Shown: positions 1 to 14,500 of the stretch, one piece after another | Layout of the letters: each line of letters starts with the position of its first letter | How positions within the stretch are numbered: the first letter of the stretch is position 1 | NCBI GenBank assembly: GCA_019828545.1 | Contig: JACVRA010000139.1 | Span: forward strand, 1-64,000 | DNA length: 64,000 bases | Direction: 5' to 3' | Origin: Paracamarosporium sp. OC-R06-R3 | Taxonomy: Eukaryota; Ascomycota; Dothideomycetes; Pleosporales; Didymosphaeriaceae | The notes under the pieces: generated by a model | Seen by the model: the letters and a program-made list of their open reading frames with translations, nothing else | The model's database searches: none | Told to the model about the DNA's origin: nothing | Translations under genes and position numbers: made by a program

Positions 1-1056
1 TGCCGAGGCGCGTTGACTGCCAAGATACGGTAGCTTGGCGCTTACGTGGGGCTCATAGCTTTGTACGAGAAGTAGCGAGAGTGCGACCACATCTATTCAC
101 CCAATTATGTCAGGTATTAAGAACTACCCGGACCTGAAATCACGGCACCCAACAGTCATCGCCAATCACTCAACATTATCTTTGCTTCCACCGTGCCACA
201 TGGGCTGTCAATGCTGCGTAAGCCTGTCGAAGATAAGTCCGATCCCTTGAAACAGATCTACAGACCGCGCCTCAGTTTTGGTTTGAGCCACAGGTGCCTG
301 CACATTGCCTTGAACCAGGTAAATTTATCCAAGCGCTTATCCAGGTTTGCCATCGGAGCACGCTGCCGCTAGTGAATTGTTCCAATGCCAATCAATTTTT
401 TTTTTTTTTGCCTCCTGTTATAGAAGATTCAGTTTTCAGACAGCTTACTTGGTACGTGGGATTGAGGCGTGCACCGATTACCGCACATAGGCCTCACAAT
501 GACTCGAATTGGAGTAGCCGAATGCGTTATGATATATGACAAACATAGGTCAGGTAACAAGTACATTTTGCGTTTTCTGGCCTGCCTGGTCCGAATAGTC
601 TGTTCAGGCCCTAGTGGTGTGCTTAAACATGGTAAAGTGGTCAGCGCGACCCAGCGTGTATAATCCCTACCAGGACAAACAATGAGTACTGCAGTAGAAC
701 ATCCACCACTGACAGCCAACTGTTAAAAATACTTCAATTTTCTAAAATTGACAGCTTGTAGCAATTGTGTAAGTACTGCGATGTGCTGCGGGGCGGGGAT
801 GCTCACCTAGAAATTCCGGCATAAATCCACGAATGAACGTTGAGGTGTGCGGCGCTGTCAGGTCAACATTGTTATTAAAACTCCAACAACACTTTTATGT
901 TACGAGGTAGGATCATCTATAGGTATTAAGCTCTTGGCTTGGTTTCCTCCAATCAAACCCACCCGAAATGGACATATAAGCTTGATAGTTAGCTACCAGC
1001 GCCAATGCACGTCAACCTTTAAGATTTGATATCAGAAACGCGTGTTTATTTCAACA
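1..1056. other. intergenic, no gene seen
   Basis: I see no supported gene here. The short ORFs are scattered over several frames, lack splice-linked partners and show no recognisable motif. The last 200 bases or so are presumably the promoter and 5' leader of the AA9 gene that starts at 1057. Confidence 0.6.
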
Positions 1057-2090
1057 ATGAAGACAATTCTGTTCGTTCTCGTTCCCCTCGTTGCTGCTCA
1101 TGGCTTTGTGCAGCAGATCTGGTTCGGCGATAGCTTGGTAGACACATGGAACCCGTACAAAGACCCTAGCAAAAAACCCGCCGTGAACAAGATTACGCGT
1201 ATCTTCAAGGACAATGGGCCGGTTACCGACGGCTTGTTCACTGTCAGTCTATTCCCTCTGCAATTGTTTTGCCGGGACTATAGTACTAACTAGCCTGCAA
1301 AGACTGATGCGATCACTTGCAACATTGGCCGGGACGGGGTCAATAATATTCCAGCCAACACATCCGCCTCGGTGCCTGCTGGAAGTACCGTCAAATTCAT
1401 GTGGACCGACTGGCAGAGCGATCATCCTGGTCCTAGTAAGTTCACATATGAATGTCCTTGGTTTCTGGTTTCAGTCTTTGCTAAGCCCTTACCTTCATCG
1501 AACAGTCATGACATATCTTGCCTCTTGCAACGGAAAATGTTCTCAGTTCTCCGGCAGTACCGGAAATGTCTGGGTCAAGATTGATCAAGCAGGCTACGAC
1601 GCGAGCCAAGCCGTGCCATGGGCATCGAAGAGGTTGCCCACGCAGAACAGCACCTGGACTGTCAAATTGCCATCCAAGATTGCGCCGGGCGAGTATCTCT
1701 TACGGTAAGCGCACCCCGAAAACAACTCCTCTCCCAAGTCAGACTTCTCCGGATAATTGATACATGTGATCTATTGCAGTCATGAGATTCTCGGCCTTCA
1801 GCGCACAAACACAAATGGGTCGCTCGCACAATTCTATCCGAGCTGCAACCAGATCACCGTCACCGGCTCTGGAACCACGAAACTTCCTACGGGCATTGCG
1901 CTGCCAGGTGCTTACCAGCCAGACGATAAGAAGAGCGTGAGTATTTTATCGGCATGAGCTACGGCTAGCATACAAAAGCTGATGGTAACCTTTCCGACAG
2001 ATCTTTCTGGAATATCGTGATATATCGGCAACGAACCCATACACGCCTCCCGGTGGGCCTGTCTGGGGTGATAACGGCTGGAGCACGTGA
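1057..2090 (+). CDS. AA9 lytic polysaccharide monooxygenase (former GH61), secreted
   Basis: This is a copper-dependent oxidase that cleaves cellulose or related beta-glucans outside the cell. Five exons fit one frame: 1057-1242, 1294-1435, 1506-1704, 1780-1936 and 2001-2090, giving 257 aa. The ATG at 1057 opens a 14-residue signal peptide that ends exactly before His15. The mature N-terminal His-Gly-Phe is the first half of the family's histidine brace. The second copper histidine is expected at His106, in the SDHPGP segment just before MTYLASC, where AA9 proteins carry their conserved H-x-GP motif. The QFYPSCNQ segment supplies the usual late tyrosine. The protein is catalytic-domain only: it stops soon after the domain, with no linker, CBM1 or GPI signal. 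Intron 1 has a slightly unusual GTCAGT donor but a clear TACTAAC branch site. Family assignment is firm; the substrate cannot be told from the sequence. Confidence 0.93.
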
Positions 2091-3607
2091 AATGCGGCAG
2101 GTACTGTGTTGATAGAAAGTTTGTGCCAGAATCCGTGCAAATACTACAAATTGCGGGTAGATCTAGTACCTACCATGTATGTACGGCCATTAAGAGCAGC
2201 AAACCTTGGAAGCTTCTTACGTAGAACGGTGGCTGGTGCAATGACCCAAAGCGGATAACAAAACATAACGCTACATTCAAATAAAACGCGACATGGAACA
2301 ATATCGTCTGCTCTTAACGATGCAATGGATTTATCGGTGCTTTAATTCTGGGTGAACACACATTTTGTAGTGCCAGGATATACTAAATGTTCTACTTGAC
2401 TAATCTTACGATTCTCACGAAAACAACTACCCAGAGCTATGAGCTTCGCGTATGTTTTTGGTAGACATGGCTTTAATAGTTCTATCTGTAAATTATAATT
2501 TCTGAGATTTCTTGTGTTCTCTGAAGGGTGCATTGAGTGTACAACACGGTTCGCTTCGAGACAGGCGCGGCCTAGGGGAAGAAAAAATGGTGTTAAAAGG
2601 TACGTGTATGGGGCATATCGAACCCACTTGACGTTTCAATGTGGGGGACGGATGGGTCCTTATGCCTCAGTGGGAACTGTTGTCTTGGTACCCACTTGGC
2701 AGTGACACAGCTAGCAGCGAACCCTCCACAGAACAGCCGCCGCTGCCTAGCATGTGCTGGACGATAGTAACATCACATTTTGGCCTCTTTTCAGAATGAC
2801 AAGTATGATTTTCATTCAACCTTTTCGTTTAAGAGTAGCTATGAGCCTGCAATGTCCCTTGACTGAAGTGTTCTGGGTGTGGCGCTCTAATCGAAGTCGA
2901 AAACCCCGGTTCATCAACACGGTTGTCTCTCAATTCGCATTCAACAGTGCCTAGAAGGCTGCTGGGGTGGTTTCGCCCCCATGTATTAACTGGCTGCTCG
3001 CTGTTGCGCTTGTCGCCGTCTATCTGTAACTGTGGCTGCGCGCCGGATCCAACCGCCCGGCTTGGCGCCCACTTTTCGCCAAAGAAATCACGCGAACCTG
3101 CCGCGCTGCCTCGTTACCACCTGGCGAACAACCGAGAACAATGCGTGGAGATTAGAAAGACGTAGTAGAATACTGAATTTTACTGACTAGATGACGGGAT
3201 CGATCATAAGCGTAGAGACAAAAGTGTGAAGTTCGCCACTACCTAGGTATGCGCGCTCGCGCGACGCCAGCGAAATCCAAAACTAGGCTGCATCTTTCGC
3301 TGTAGCAAAGACAGCCTTGCACGGCTCCGGTGAGTATATCTGCTCGAATATCTGTGTCAATACGAGAAATCTGCGCATCCTAAGGCCACTTGCGGTCATG
3401 TTCCCAAAATCCAGTAATGTTCCGGCTCCGCCACACTCGCGCTTCCTCCAGTGGCGCAGCATCTGGATGAGCAGGCCCATGAACGTTGCCTGAAGTACAA
3501 CCTGTGTATAAGACCAGACGTTTCGGTACTACCAAAATGCAGCATTGAACTCGTTAATTCTGGGTTTCTCTTTTGCCCGCAACGCAATCCCTACCAATTG
3601 TCTCACC
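2091..3607. other. intergenic, no gene seen
   Basis: No coding region could be supported on either strand. Short ORFs do not connect through plausible splice sites. The last part is upstream of the F-box gene. Confidence 0.55.
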
Positions 3608-5393
3608 ATGGAATGTCAACCCCTGGGAGTGGTAACGCCGGACACGAGCTTCGAGACCGATACGAATCACAAGCTCACTTTGAGTACTATTCCAGAAGAT
3701 ATCCAGCATCTTATCTTGTCAGAGCTTGCGGAGTCATCATCAAATGCTGTGCTTAGCGCAGCGCAATCTTCGAAAGCACTCCATGATGCTGCATTACCAT
3801 TGGTGTATCGAAATTTGGTCTTATACAAGGGACCGGAAGGTAGTAGGGAGCTATCAGCATATCAAACCCTCATAAGCCAGTTCCATAATGCCTCGACCTG
3901 CGAAATTGCAAGACACGTCCGCAGTATCACTGTTCGGAATGAAGTCCCTTCAGAGGATATTATGATGATTCTGGACAAGATCTCGGAATCTGGAATCCTT
4001 CGAAAGCTCCAGTAAGTCATCTGAGAGAGTCTGGGTACTGACAGACATTGACGTTCATAGCTGGAATACGTCAGCTCACATTCCTCCGGCTGTTTTGGAA
4101 AAGGTCCACTCCACATGGCCTAACCTTGAGTTATCGGTTTCTGTCGTCGACCGTCAAAATGCCAAAGCTGCGTCTCATCGTCAAATAGATTCGGAGCTCC
4201 TTTCCTCACCGCTTTTAGATCGATTGACATATGTTATATATCACCAAAGCTATAGACCGGGACGGCTTTCACGCTCCGAATGGCCAAAGCTTACACAGAT
4301 TTTATTTTCAAGAGGCAACGTTCGAGCTTTACGAATTCAGAGCCAGCCAGATGACATTGGCAATCGTGGTATTCCAATAGTGAAAAACACAGAGCCGGAA
4401 GCACCGCCACGCTTGGATCCACCAATAGGAGCACGCCTGGATAGACTTGAAGAACTCAGCATTCGGGTGCAGGGTTACTGGGGCCAATCCAGCTATGACT
4501 GGACCTGGGATGCGGCATATTGCCGGACCCTGAGTAACGCTATTGACATATCCAATCTGAGGACGCTCGACTTTGGTAGTGACAATCCGGAATGCTTCTT
4601 TACTGCTTTCACGGGCAGGTTACCACGCCTACGAAGTTTGAGATTTGGAGAAAGTTCAGGCAACATAGAACCTGCAAAAATATTCATTGAATCTCTGCCT
4701 GCTCTGGAAAGTCTCTATGTTGAAAAGGCACAAGGAGGGAATGATGAACTTTGGCCTGCCATCGAAAAACACAAGGAGACTCTGAAGGCTTTGGTGTTGG
4801 GACCGAGTTGGGGCAGATACTGCATCCCACAGTACCTTGGCCTCGGCCTCCTGCAAACAATCGCGAAGACTTTCCCAAGGCTGGTGCGCTTTGGTTGGTT
4901 TGCACCATGTGGAACCAGTGTGAGTACACTATTCGATATTAGCATCGGCTTGAAAACTTACTCTGACATTTAGATTGATCAAGAGCACCTTGCTATTCTG
5001 TCGACCATGAACCTTCGTAGTCTCGACCTTTCCCTCCACATTCCTGATGAAGCTTCGGATTATAGCAAAAAGCTTGTTCAGGATGTCATGGGATCGATTG
5101 AGCCTCCAGCGTTAGACAAAAAGCGATCTATAGACGCCGCGATGAAGATTGCCGATTCAGTCTCGCAAACGCAGAAAGACCCGCTAGAACAGCTCACACT
5201 TCATGTATCTCGCACGGGGTACATGGACAGATGTCAACCATACTTGATGCAAACGGCATTTCAGTTAAGGAAAAATCTACGTCCGAGTGCAGTGGATGAA
5301 AGGTACCACGTTCGTGGAAATATGGATTGGTACACTGTACAATCTTTTGAGGAAGAAGTGCTTTTTGAAGAGGGCATCTCAGATTTGTTTTAA
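3608..5393 (+). CDS. F-box domain protein, 560 aa
   Basis: Exons are 3608-4011, 4061-4919 and 4974-5393, with introns of 49 and 54 nt and clean GTAAGT/GTGAGT donors. An F-box-like segment lies near residues 23-70: it begins with the LSTIPEDIQHLILSEL pattern and runs to the LPLVYRNLVL end typical of Pezizomycotina F-box proteins. The rest is leucine-rich, with degenerate repeats such as LRTLDFGS, LRSLRFGES, LESLYVEK and LRSLDLSL, as in F-box/LRR substrate receptors. Such proteins normally link a substrate to Skp1 in an SCF ubiquitin ligase. The substrate is unknown. An in-frame codon chain continues upstream of 3608, but the ATG at 3608 is preceded by CACC and is the natural start. It is convergent with the giant gene at 5588. 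Confidence 0.85.
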
Positions 5394-5587
5394 AGAGACC
5401 ATCATAGAAGGTCCTACCATGACCGTATAATCCGCCGAGTGAAAGCCACGTTCACGTTTCTGCCTATCCCTGTTTGGAAAGCTGAAAATCATCTTCCTAG
5501 TACTTTGCAAGACTTATCGCAGAAGTATCCCATGGTAGTCTCACTTAGCGGAAGCACTGTCCTCACATCCGTACCATTTGGCTTTCT

Positions 5588-8500
5588 TCACTCAATAAAG
5601 TCCTTCTCTTCCAGCCTTACACCGTTCAGAACCTTCCCTAGATGCGTCTTTTCGACACCTTCGCCCTCACGTCTGATCTTCATAAGAAGGCTACGAAGAA
5701 ATGGAACCGGCGAACTTTGCAAGCCCCATTTACTCATAGGTGGATCGATAAAGCCATCAGCATATACTTGTTGACCAGCGGTAGGTTTGTTTCGCAAAAG
5801 CCCCAAGAAGTCGCACATCTCGTAGTATTCCTCCAAGGAGCGCAAATAGAGACTTCCCGCAAAGAGGTTCAGTTGTGCAGTTACACTACGGGACACCTGG
5901 TCTGCATAGAACTCATGGCCAATGCTATACAGCTCGAGTCTATCCAAAGACATATAGCTAGCATTTATACGCGGCGAGAAGAGATGCAGAGTCACTCTAG
6001 CCTTATCTTGAATGACGTCAAGAAGTTGATTGGCTTCAAAAGAGCTAATGACCACAAGCTTTCGACCTACTAGTGACTCGGTGGTAGTAGGCGCCGATAA
6101 AACGTATTGTGTGGGCCTTTGGTAGGAGTCGGAGACGAAAGATACTATTGATGAGCTGATGGGCTCCTTTACTGTCCGCATGAAGTCCATGGATACGAGT
6201 AGATCTGTCGGGAAATCTTCGACCTTGAAGAGCTTGGCTGCACTTGTCGAGGAAAGAGCCTGGAATGCGGGTTTGAAAGCTGATGAATCCATCACAAGCT
6301 TCCCTGTACGTACTAACGTCTGAATGGCGGGATGAACTCGGTGCGCTTCCGGAGTCATGGGTGGTGGTCGCTCTATCTGTCTTTCTTTCTCTATTTCTGG
6401 AGCTAGTTCCCGCTCTTGCTCCTCGCTCAGTGCGGCAGCTCCGAATTCCAATGCGTCAAAGTTTTGACAACGTTCCACGATCTGGGAAAGATTCTCGTTG
6501 CTCATATCCCATGTCTTTAGCAATTCTTTACCGCTTTCTGGCCGGATCTGCGGCTTGTAGCGGGTTCTGAGGGTCAAAGCTTCATCTTCTAGGAACTCTT
6601 TCATCTGATCCAAAGGAGTCGTAGTACCGCGAAGCAGATTCTTGGTTCGTTCGAATCTCTCGCCTTGGATTGCCCATAGTGGCATACTTTTCTTGAGATC
6701 CTGCCATGTCTCTCTGATCGACCAGCATAGAACATCTTCAACTTCAATCTGGGCATCAGGGGCCTTGGAAGTCTGCTCGCAGATTTTTTTGAGGATTTCC
6801 TCGGGGATCATGAATACAACTGATTGACCAAAACCCAACTTTCTCATCCGCATGCACCCTGTACTCAGTTAGCTTGGTTAGGTCCATTGGAAGTTCAACT
6901 TTGTTCCTCCATACCTTGTGTGAGTTTGTCCTTTACCAACCCTTGTCCTAACGTGACTGCTGCCCTGTAGTTGCGTGGCAATTTCAAATCTGTCCCGCGC
7001 GTATGCGCCTCGTCGAGGTACACCAGGCACAAGTCGAGTTGTTTGGCATAAGATGAAGTTTGCAAGGACTCCGCACGCCCCGTTCGGTCTAAAACTGAAA
7101 GCTCCTCATCCTCAAAATATACCACAGCTTGAACATTTTCATCGCGCATCTTCAACCAGGTTTCGGCAACTTGTCGGTTGTTCTGTTCGAGAATTGATGC
7201 ACCACAGTCAAGAAGGACTCTCACCTCACGGTCCATTCCAACAATCACTGAGAGGATATGCTCTGCATCAGTGCACTTTGAACGTCGAGGTAAGATTTCC
7301 ACTGAATTCTCATCCTGCAGCAAGTAATGCAACACTGAGGCATTAGTGTGGTTTTGACTAGAAAGGTGTAGATGCTGCACCGTTAAGGGCAAAAGGTGCA
7401 AAGTATCATTGGTCCCACTGAATCCCGTCAGAAGGTTGGATTTGATAGCGCCAACATCCCATCCTGAGGCACTGAGCTTTTGCGGGAACTCCTTCATAGC
7501 CTTAGGAAAGACCAGATACGACAAGTAATAGTCTATCGCCTTCTTAGAATACCTTAGATTTGGGAAGATTTCCGTGAGGCATTGGTGTCGATCTTTGATA
7601 GATACTCCAGATAACTGCCGAAATGCCTTTGGTAGGTTCGATGAAGCAGTACCGACCCACTCGTCGTAATGCATGGTAGGTTGGTCTGACTTCTGCAGAT
7701 GCCCGAAGCTGTCAAACAATTGCTCGTCGGTCAAGCCACCATAGTAGTGAGAAAGCAGTGTTAGCAAGATGACCACGTCTGGGTGCGAGAATTCCGAACG
7801 CGGAGCAGGACTATCCTTACTCCTAAAGGGAAGTGCAAGGTGAGTTTTGGGCAATCGGGTTGGATCCAAGCCAAAGTTTACGCGCCATCGCTTTGAACTC
7901 AAAGCAAAACGTAATACACCTCCAGCGATGAGACCTCTTACGAGTAATAGAGGAGAGTCTGTGGTTGGAGCCCAAAGCCTGCTTCGTTCCACTACTTGTA
8001 TATCCTCGGGGTCAGGGTCACTTTGAGTGATATACCGCAGTAATGCAACCTGTACTTCGGGTGGTTGAGAGCTCGTCGGTAATCCGATGATTCCAAACTC
8101 CACAATATGTTCCGCGATGAGCTTTAAAAGTTGGTCAGCTCCATCGCCACGGAGGAGCCTGATCCGTGGAAACTTTCCATCGGAAATGCCGTGTATTTCG
8201 ATAGAATCCGGGAGGTTTTCCTTAACAAGAGCAGCAAACCGTGAAATCAAACCAACAATCGCCTGAATTATTAGCCATCGCTCTGGAGCTATCTCGATAG
8301 GTTGTTGTGTTCCCATTGTGTACACTAGCTCAAGCTTGACAGAGAAGTTTTCGTCCGATTCGTCAACAATGTCCCGAGATACATCATCGAGGAATTTTTG
8401 TGTATCCAGGAGCGATTTAGCACATGAATGGCCTGCCAATGCAGATTCCACGACCCTGAGCTTGAAAGACAGGATGTGTTCTGGCTGAATGAGCAACACG

Positions 8501-11500
8501 CCTCGGTTAGCTATGCATTCCTCGTAAGTTTCGCGGATGAGGTTTGCTTCAGATTCGCTAGGCCGAATTGCTCGAGAAAAAGGCATCTGATATACACGCC
8601 TATTCAGGAGATAGCCGAGCTTCGCCACTAGCATTTGTAGCATTTGTTTGCTCTGCGGTTTTGCGACTATTATCCTCACCAACCTAGTTATAATCAGTCA
8701 GTACGTATATTAACTACCTGGGACACCAACGTGCTGAACTTACATTTTCTTATCACTCAACAAAGCTGCCAAGACTGGTATGATGGTGCTGCTCTTACCG
8801 CCTCCCATGAGAAGCTGGAGCACGATGTTGTTTGGACCGTCAGGGTCTCGCATACGCGAGATAATCAGTTCCTGGTCTTCTCGCAGAAGGATACCGCTCT
8901 CTGCTTCCAGCAAGAGGGTTTCAGGAAAGTCCCTTGGCTGCCAGTTGCTGTGACCCGTGTGACCGAGTTCTTCGATCAGATCAGCAGGATTGTTAGAGAG
9001 TGCGACCAGTCTCTGGGCACGGCGAAGGCTTGTCACAGCTACCCCATATTCAATAATGGTTGTTTTCCAAGCCTCTGGCAATGTATCGAAGTGGTCGCAA
9101 TGCAGCCGTCCCAACCAGAACGTTGGAGGTAATCGCGGGGAATGCTCCACAGTCAATTGTAATACGTCAGTGGGTGAGCCATTCTTAACCACAGCTTGGA
9201 CCAATGCTGCATTGAGCGCCTCAAAATGTTTTTCGCAAGCGCTGAGATAGGTCTTGAGCAAGTCCTGCGCACCTAGGTCTGACCAAGAGTCTGATTTTTC
9301 GAAGGACTTGCGCTTCTTCGCCTCTAAAGATGCGCAGCTCTTGCGCAAGCCGGTAATGTAGTCTTGGTGGCATTTTGCCTCTGCTTGGCTATGTAATTTC
9401 GCGCAAAGTTGTTCAAGGCGAACCATTATTTGCGCATTTCCGGCTTGACTATACCGCTGCTGGAGTGGTAGCACTGGCTCAGTCGGCGGTGTGAGTGTGT
9501 CATTCCATGCAATAGCCGGTACATCCACAGTGAGGACGTTTGTAACGTCGAAACATCTCAATGCATCATCCATAGTGAGTCGATCCAGAATCTTCTCACT
9601 GGAATAGCGTATTGGTTCTACTATAATGGTTTGCTGTCGTGCCATTACTCCAGTCACTTGGTCAAGATATGCCACGAAATTTTGGTTGTGATACCAATTC
9701 TGGAACTTAGCAACCACTTTCGGCATTGCAGCTGAAATGTTGAGGTACGACTGGACTTCCATAGACGTAGGTTGAATGGGCTCCGATGTAGGCCATTGAT
9801 TCTGAAGATGAGCAACAAATGCTTGCTTCGCTGCATCTGTACGACGCTGAAATAATGCTTCCACCCGAATGCTATGTTGCCTAGTAGTTTCAGAACCTCC
9901 TTTCGGGATTTAAGCCTCCTCGGAGCCATTGAAGGGTTTGCAGTGACCCTGTACAATGCTATGAATTCGAGTAGCATTCCAGGTATACCCTTCGGACAAA
10001 TCGAAGTGAGATGCGTCGGGTGGTGAGATTTGAGCCAACGCTCGAACCCTATAGAAAACTACGATAGTCTGAATGACGTCCATATCCGCCGATTTAGCAA
10101 AAGCCATAACTGATAGCCATGCCGTCAAATCAAATTTGTTATGACTGGCCGTTACAGAAGATAGTACCCGATGTAGGGTGCACCAGCGTTCTCTCAGTGT
10201 AACAGATTGGCTGTCTAACCACTTAGAGTCATATCGAAGCATCTTCGGATCGAAAGAATCTCTACATCCAAGAACGTTGAGCTCTTTGAAGTGTGTTTGA
10301 AGTAACTTGCCACTAATATTAGGTACTGCGGAGTGAAGGGCCACTTCATCTCGTAAGATCAACATGGCAGCAATATAAGCTCGTTTGCCGCGATTAGAGG
10401 TTAATTGTTTGTCCCTGGAATCATATGGAGTGTCCTTGTGTGATGTGAACAACTCTCCTCCGAAGTTACAGACCCGATAGGTAGATGACCGAATTGCATC
10501 TCGTCTTTCGAGATGATCATTCGAAGCCTTCCAGCCATAGATCTTAGGCTGACTGTTTGGATAGAACAATTGCATCCTCTCAGCTTGGTAGATCAACGCC
10601 CTGGCGTATGTACGGAGCTGCGAATGTTGAGAAAGAACAGGTAGATTCGGATCCCATTCAATTTTCTGCATTTCCGTCAAGTGCTTGGGATAGAACTCCC
10701 TTGTTGGCGATATCTGTGCTATGCGTTGTAGCAACGTGACATTATCCGCAGTCAAAAACTCAAATGATCGTACGGCAGCTGATTGTAGTATCTTCAGAGC
10801 TGATTCAGTCCCGGTATACCCAGTCAGTGGGTCAGGCAGACAATGTGACGTGATGGCATGTAAGAACGCGAGGAATAATTTTCCTTGCACATCCCCATCC
10901 TCCAAAACACGCCCCAACGTAGTGTCAAACGAATACGCGTATACCCTGTGGGCCCGATTTTTGTCAATAGTGACAGATACATGGTGCTCTTTTGATACTC
11001 GTGAATAAGTGATACCCTGTGAACCATAGGTGCTTGGAACCGGTATAAGAGCCATTCGATCTTGTGCAGGATGAATGGATCTCAGGATCAACTTGCTGAC
11101 CAGACCTATTAAAACACCAGAGGATTGGTCTGCATCCACAATCATTCCACGATATTGGCGAGACTGTATCTGGCCATCCGATTTGTGCAAATAGAAATCC
11201 AGCTGTAACCTAGGAAGGTTGATTGACACTGACTGGGTTACAGTGTCCACCGTTACGTGTATGTGTTGCTCGTATTCCAAGGGACTGAATATCTTTGACA
11301 AAACTCGTGCAGAATAGCCATTGTTGTTCACTAGTACCTTTGTACCGTTCACTAAGCGCCAGAGGGAACCTTTTCGTGCGAGTTTCCACTCCACGCCTGT
11401 GGACGACCACGGGTGGTTACGAGGTTGAAAAGTCACCAAATCATGTCCACGATCGTACCAGTGAATGTAGTTCTCAACAAACGCTACCGGCAGCTGATCT

Positions 11501-14500
11501 TTTAATAATCGTGATGGTAGAAGATCGAACCTACTACTGTCAACATGATGGGAGTTTTCTGATATGTTCAAAAGGGGAAACCTACACGTTCTGATTCTCG
11601 ATCGAGACAAGTAGCATATCCATACCTTCCATCCCAAAATGAAGCTCATGGTCATGATAGGTCGCCTTCGAGGAGAATTTCATGCCTGGCATGTCTGTCG
11701 GAGCGACTTGCAACGTCGCATTCTGAAAAAGGGATATGTACATGGAGTGCTTCGAATATTCTGATGGAAGCCTTGCCAGTGGAAGTCCATTAACGAGAAG
11801 TTCCCCAGTAAGAAGATTGAAGTGAACTGAAAGGGATCCCGACATAGTAAAGAGCCAGTGCTCAAACTCAACGCTCAACTTCTTCCATCCACCCTCGGTC
11901 GTCGGCCGAAAAGCTGCCCAATTCGCAAGCACTGCGTCGTTGAGCCCAGCACTATCTCGAAGTAGGGTTCGGCAAAGTTTCAAGAATACTCGATACATGA
12001 ACACCTTCCAAGATTGCAGCATCGCATTGTATATATCTTTCGAGTCTGTTTGCATGGAGCCACAATTCTCCTGTACACTGATAGAACACTGCAGGAGTGT
12101 CGAAATGGCGCATTGTTGCTGCAGAACCTGGTCTAAATACTTTTCGTCTACGTCGAACGTATTTATGCACAGAAGAGCGACCTCGGTACTTCGGGAAAAG
12201 AGGTCGTGTCTCTGCTTGTCTTCTGTGGAAGCACTCGCTCTGCTTTTTAGACGATGAAACCATTTCATACTGACTTGACGACATCTATCGAGCAATTTCA
12301 GGCTGCGGATCTGGACCTCTGGGGATAATGTCAAGCTGAGTATGCGGCGAGTGAGGGTAACGAATGTCGCGCAGGCTCGCCAAGATTCCCAATTTTCGGA
12401 TATACGCTCCAAAGCAATCTCAAGCCTCTCCAGCATTGCATCGCCGAAGGATCTCTTTGCAAGTATCTGGTGGCTAGCACGTCTCAGATCGCCATTGTCA
12501 TGCTGTACCCCAGCTTGACTTATCATCTGAAGCAAGAGCGTCTGCGTCTCGACTTTCGAGAAGTCGACCACAGGTATCGCTAGTTGTGTCAAGATGTTCA
12601 GGTAGAGTATGTTACGGCCCGAAGAAAGCATCCCAAATGCTTTATATTCATCCAGCGAGAAATTTTCCGGACAATCCGATAAGCTAGCGATCACTTCATT
12701 TGGTGGCAGTCCATCTGGAGCGGATGGTGGTCTGTAGATATACCGCTCGAGTGATTTTGTATGGGTGTTCGGCATTCGATACATACACTTCCGGGCAACT
12801 CCTTCTGTAGGATTATATACGCCAGTGTAAATCCGCGCTGTTCTGTCGAAGTAGGCGTAGTGTAATGCATTAGGTAGGCAGACATCATTCTCCTGCACAG
12901 ATGGGATAACCTTCTTTCGTTTGCGGTGAGTGACCGTATGCGGTTTTATATTTGAAAGCGGTATGATACGCCGATCATGATACTGGGGGGGTAACAAGTG
13001 TGAAAGTCCACGATGCCTATCGAGGGTGTATTCGTTCTGAGGTTTCTCAGGCCAGGGAACATGACATTCAAGGACGTCGGCGATCAGGTACATAGTAGTA
13101 TCTCGCCATTCGCTAAAAACTTCAGGTATGTGAAGCTCAAATACGGTAGCTTTCGCGATTGAGGCGTCGGCCGAGAGCGGCCACTCATAGATGTCAATCT
13201 GTAAGGCGTTTGCTGTGCGTTCCAAAGAACATCGGCTGCAGTTGGGCTTGTGCTGCTCTTCTGTATATCTGTGGTAGTAGTTGATCACTACTTGATGATA
13301 TTCGCAATCCCTTGTGTTGTATTGATCCATGAGCTCCTTGTATTGCAGCTTTAGATTCTTTAACTCCTCACACTTCTTGCGCTGATTCTCTTCGGCGTCG
13401 CGCTCGATCTTTGCCAACAGGTTTTGGAGCTCAAGATCCTGCTTATAATGTCTGACAGCAAAATACGAAGGATTTCCGAAGTTCTTAAATACTGACGGAT
13501 TGGTTGTCACCACTGATCCTCGTCGTGATTGTAGATAACGTTCTACGTCAGATAAACGCTCCATCTGATGCTTCAGCGGAAGGTTGAGGCATTGAGCCTC
13601 ATCCAAGCATATTTCTGGACTGTATTCCTTGAGCATTGGATGGAAGTAACATGCCGACTTGTCGCAGGTAATCCAAAGCTCGAGGAGCGTCAGGTACATG
13701 ATAGACAGTCTGGCGGGCAATCCTTCATAGGCAACACTAGCAACCGAATGGTAAATTCGAATCAATCCTCGGAGGTCCCTGCAGGTATCTTTGTTCGAAG
13801 AATTCGCCAAAATCCAGGTAACAAGGTTTTGGTCAACCCATGTCTCGAACGCTGCCAAGCAGATCATCTGATATTCTCCATCGATACGGTCGATCTTTGG
13901 AAGTTCTGCTGCAGGGAAATGAGGATATTTGTTGACTGGTTGAAATTCAGTCAAACTGGTCCTTGTCGATCTTGCCTTGATACTAGATAGAAAGCCATCA
14001 AGCGCTGGCAAGGCTAGGTCCAGATCGCGAGAGACCCGCAGGCCGCGGAGAGGAACAGTATCGAACGACTTAGAAGAACCCTCCGAAAGGGACTTCCAAT
14101 GTTTATGAATCTGGTCATGAGCTTTCAGCATACTAGACCTGATTCGCCCGTCCCATTGAGACTGGAGCACCGCCAATTGACCTAGATGTTCCATTTTACG
14201 CAAACGGCGCGCCAATTTCGCGTTCACAATGTACAGTGTTTCGCTACCTATGCGCTCCCAATGTTGTTGAACCTAGTGAAAATAGACGTCAGCGTCGCCT
14301 CAGATTAAAGAATTGATCCCGTTATTGTTAAAATATCTGACGACAAGATGCAATCCACTACATCCATATAATGGGTTTGTGACGTACCAGTTCAAGGACA
14401 TGCGACAGTAAGTGAGCTACAAATGTCTTGTAGAGACTATCGCGAGGGTGTGGTAACTCTTCTTGTCGGCCAAATGGAGATGCAACGTGACACGAACAAG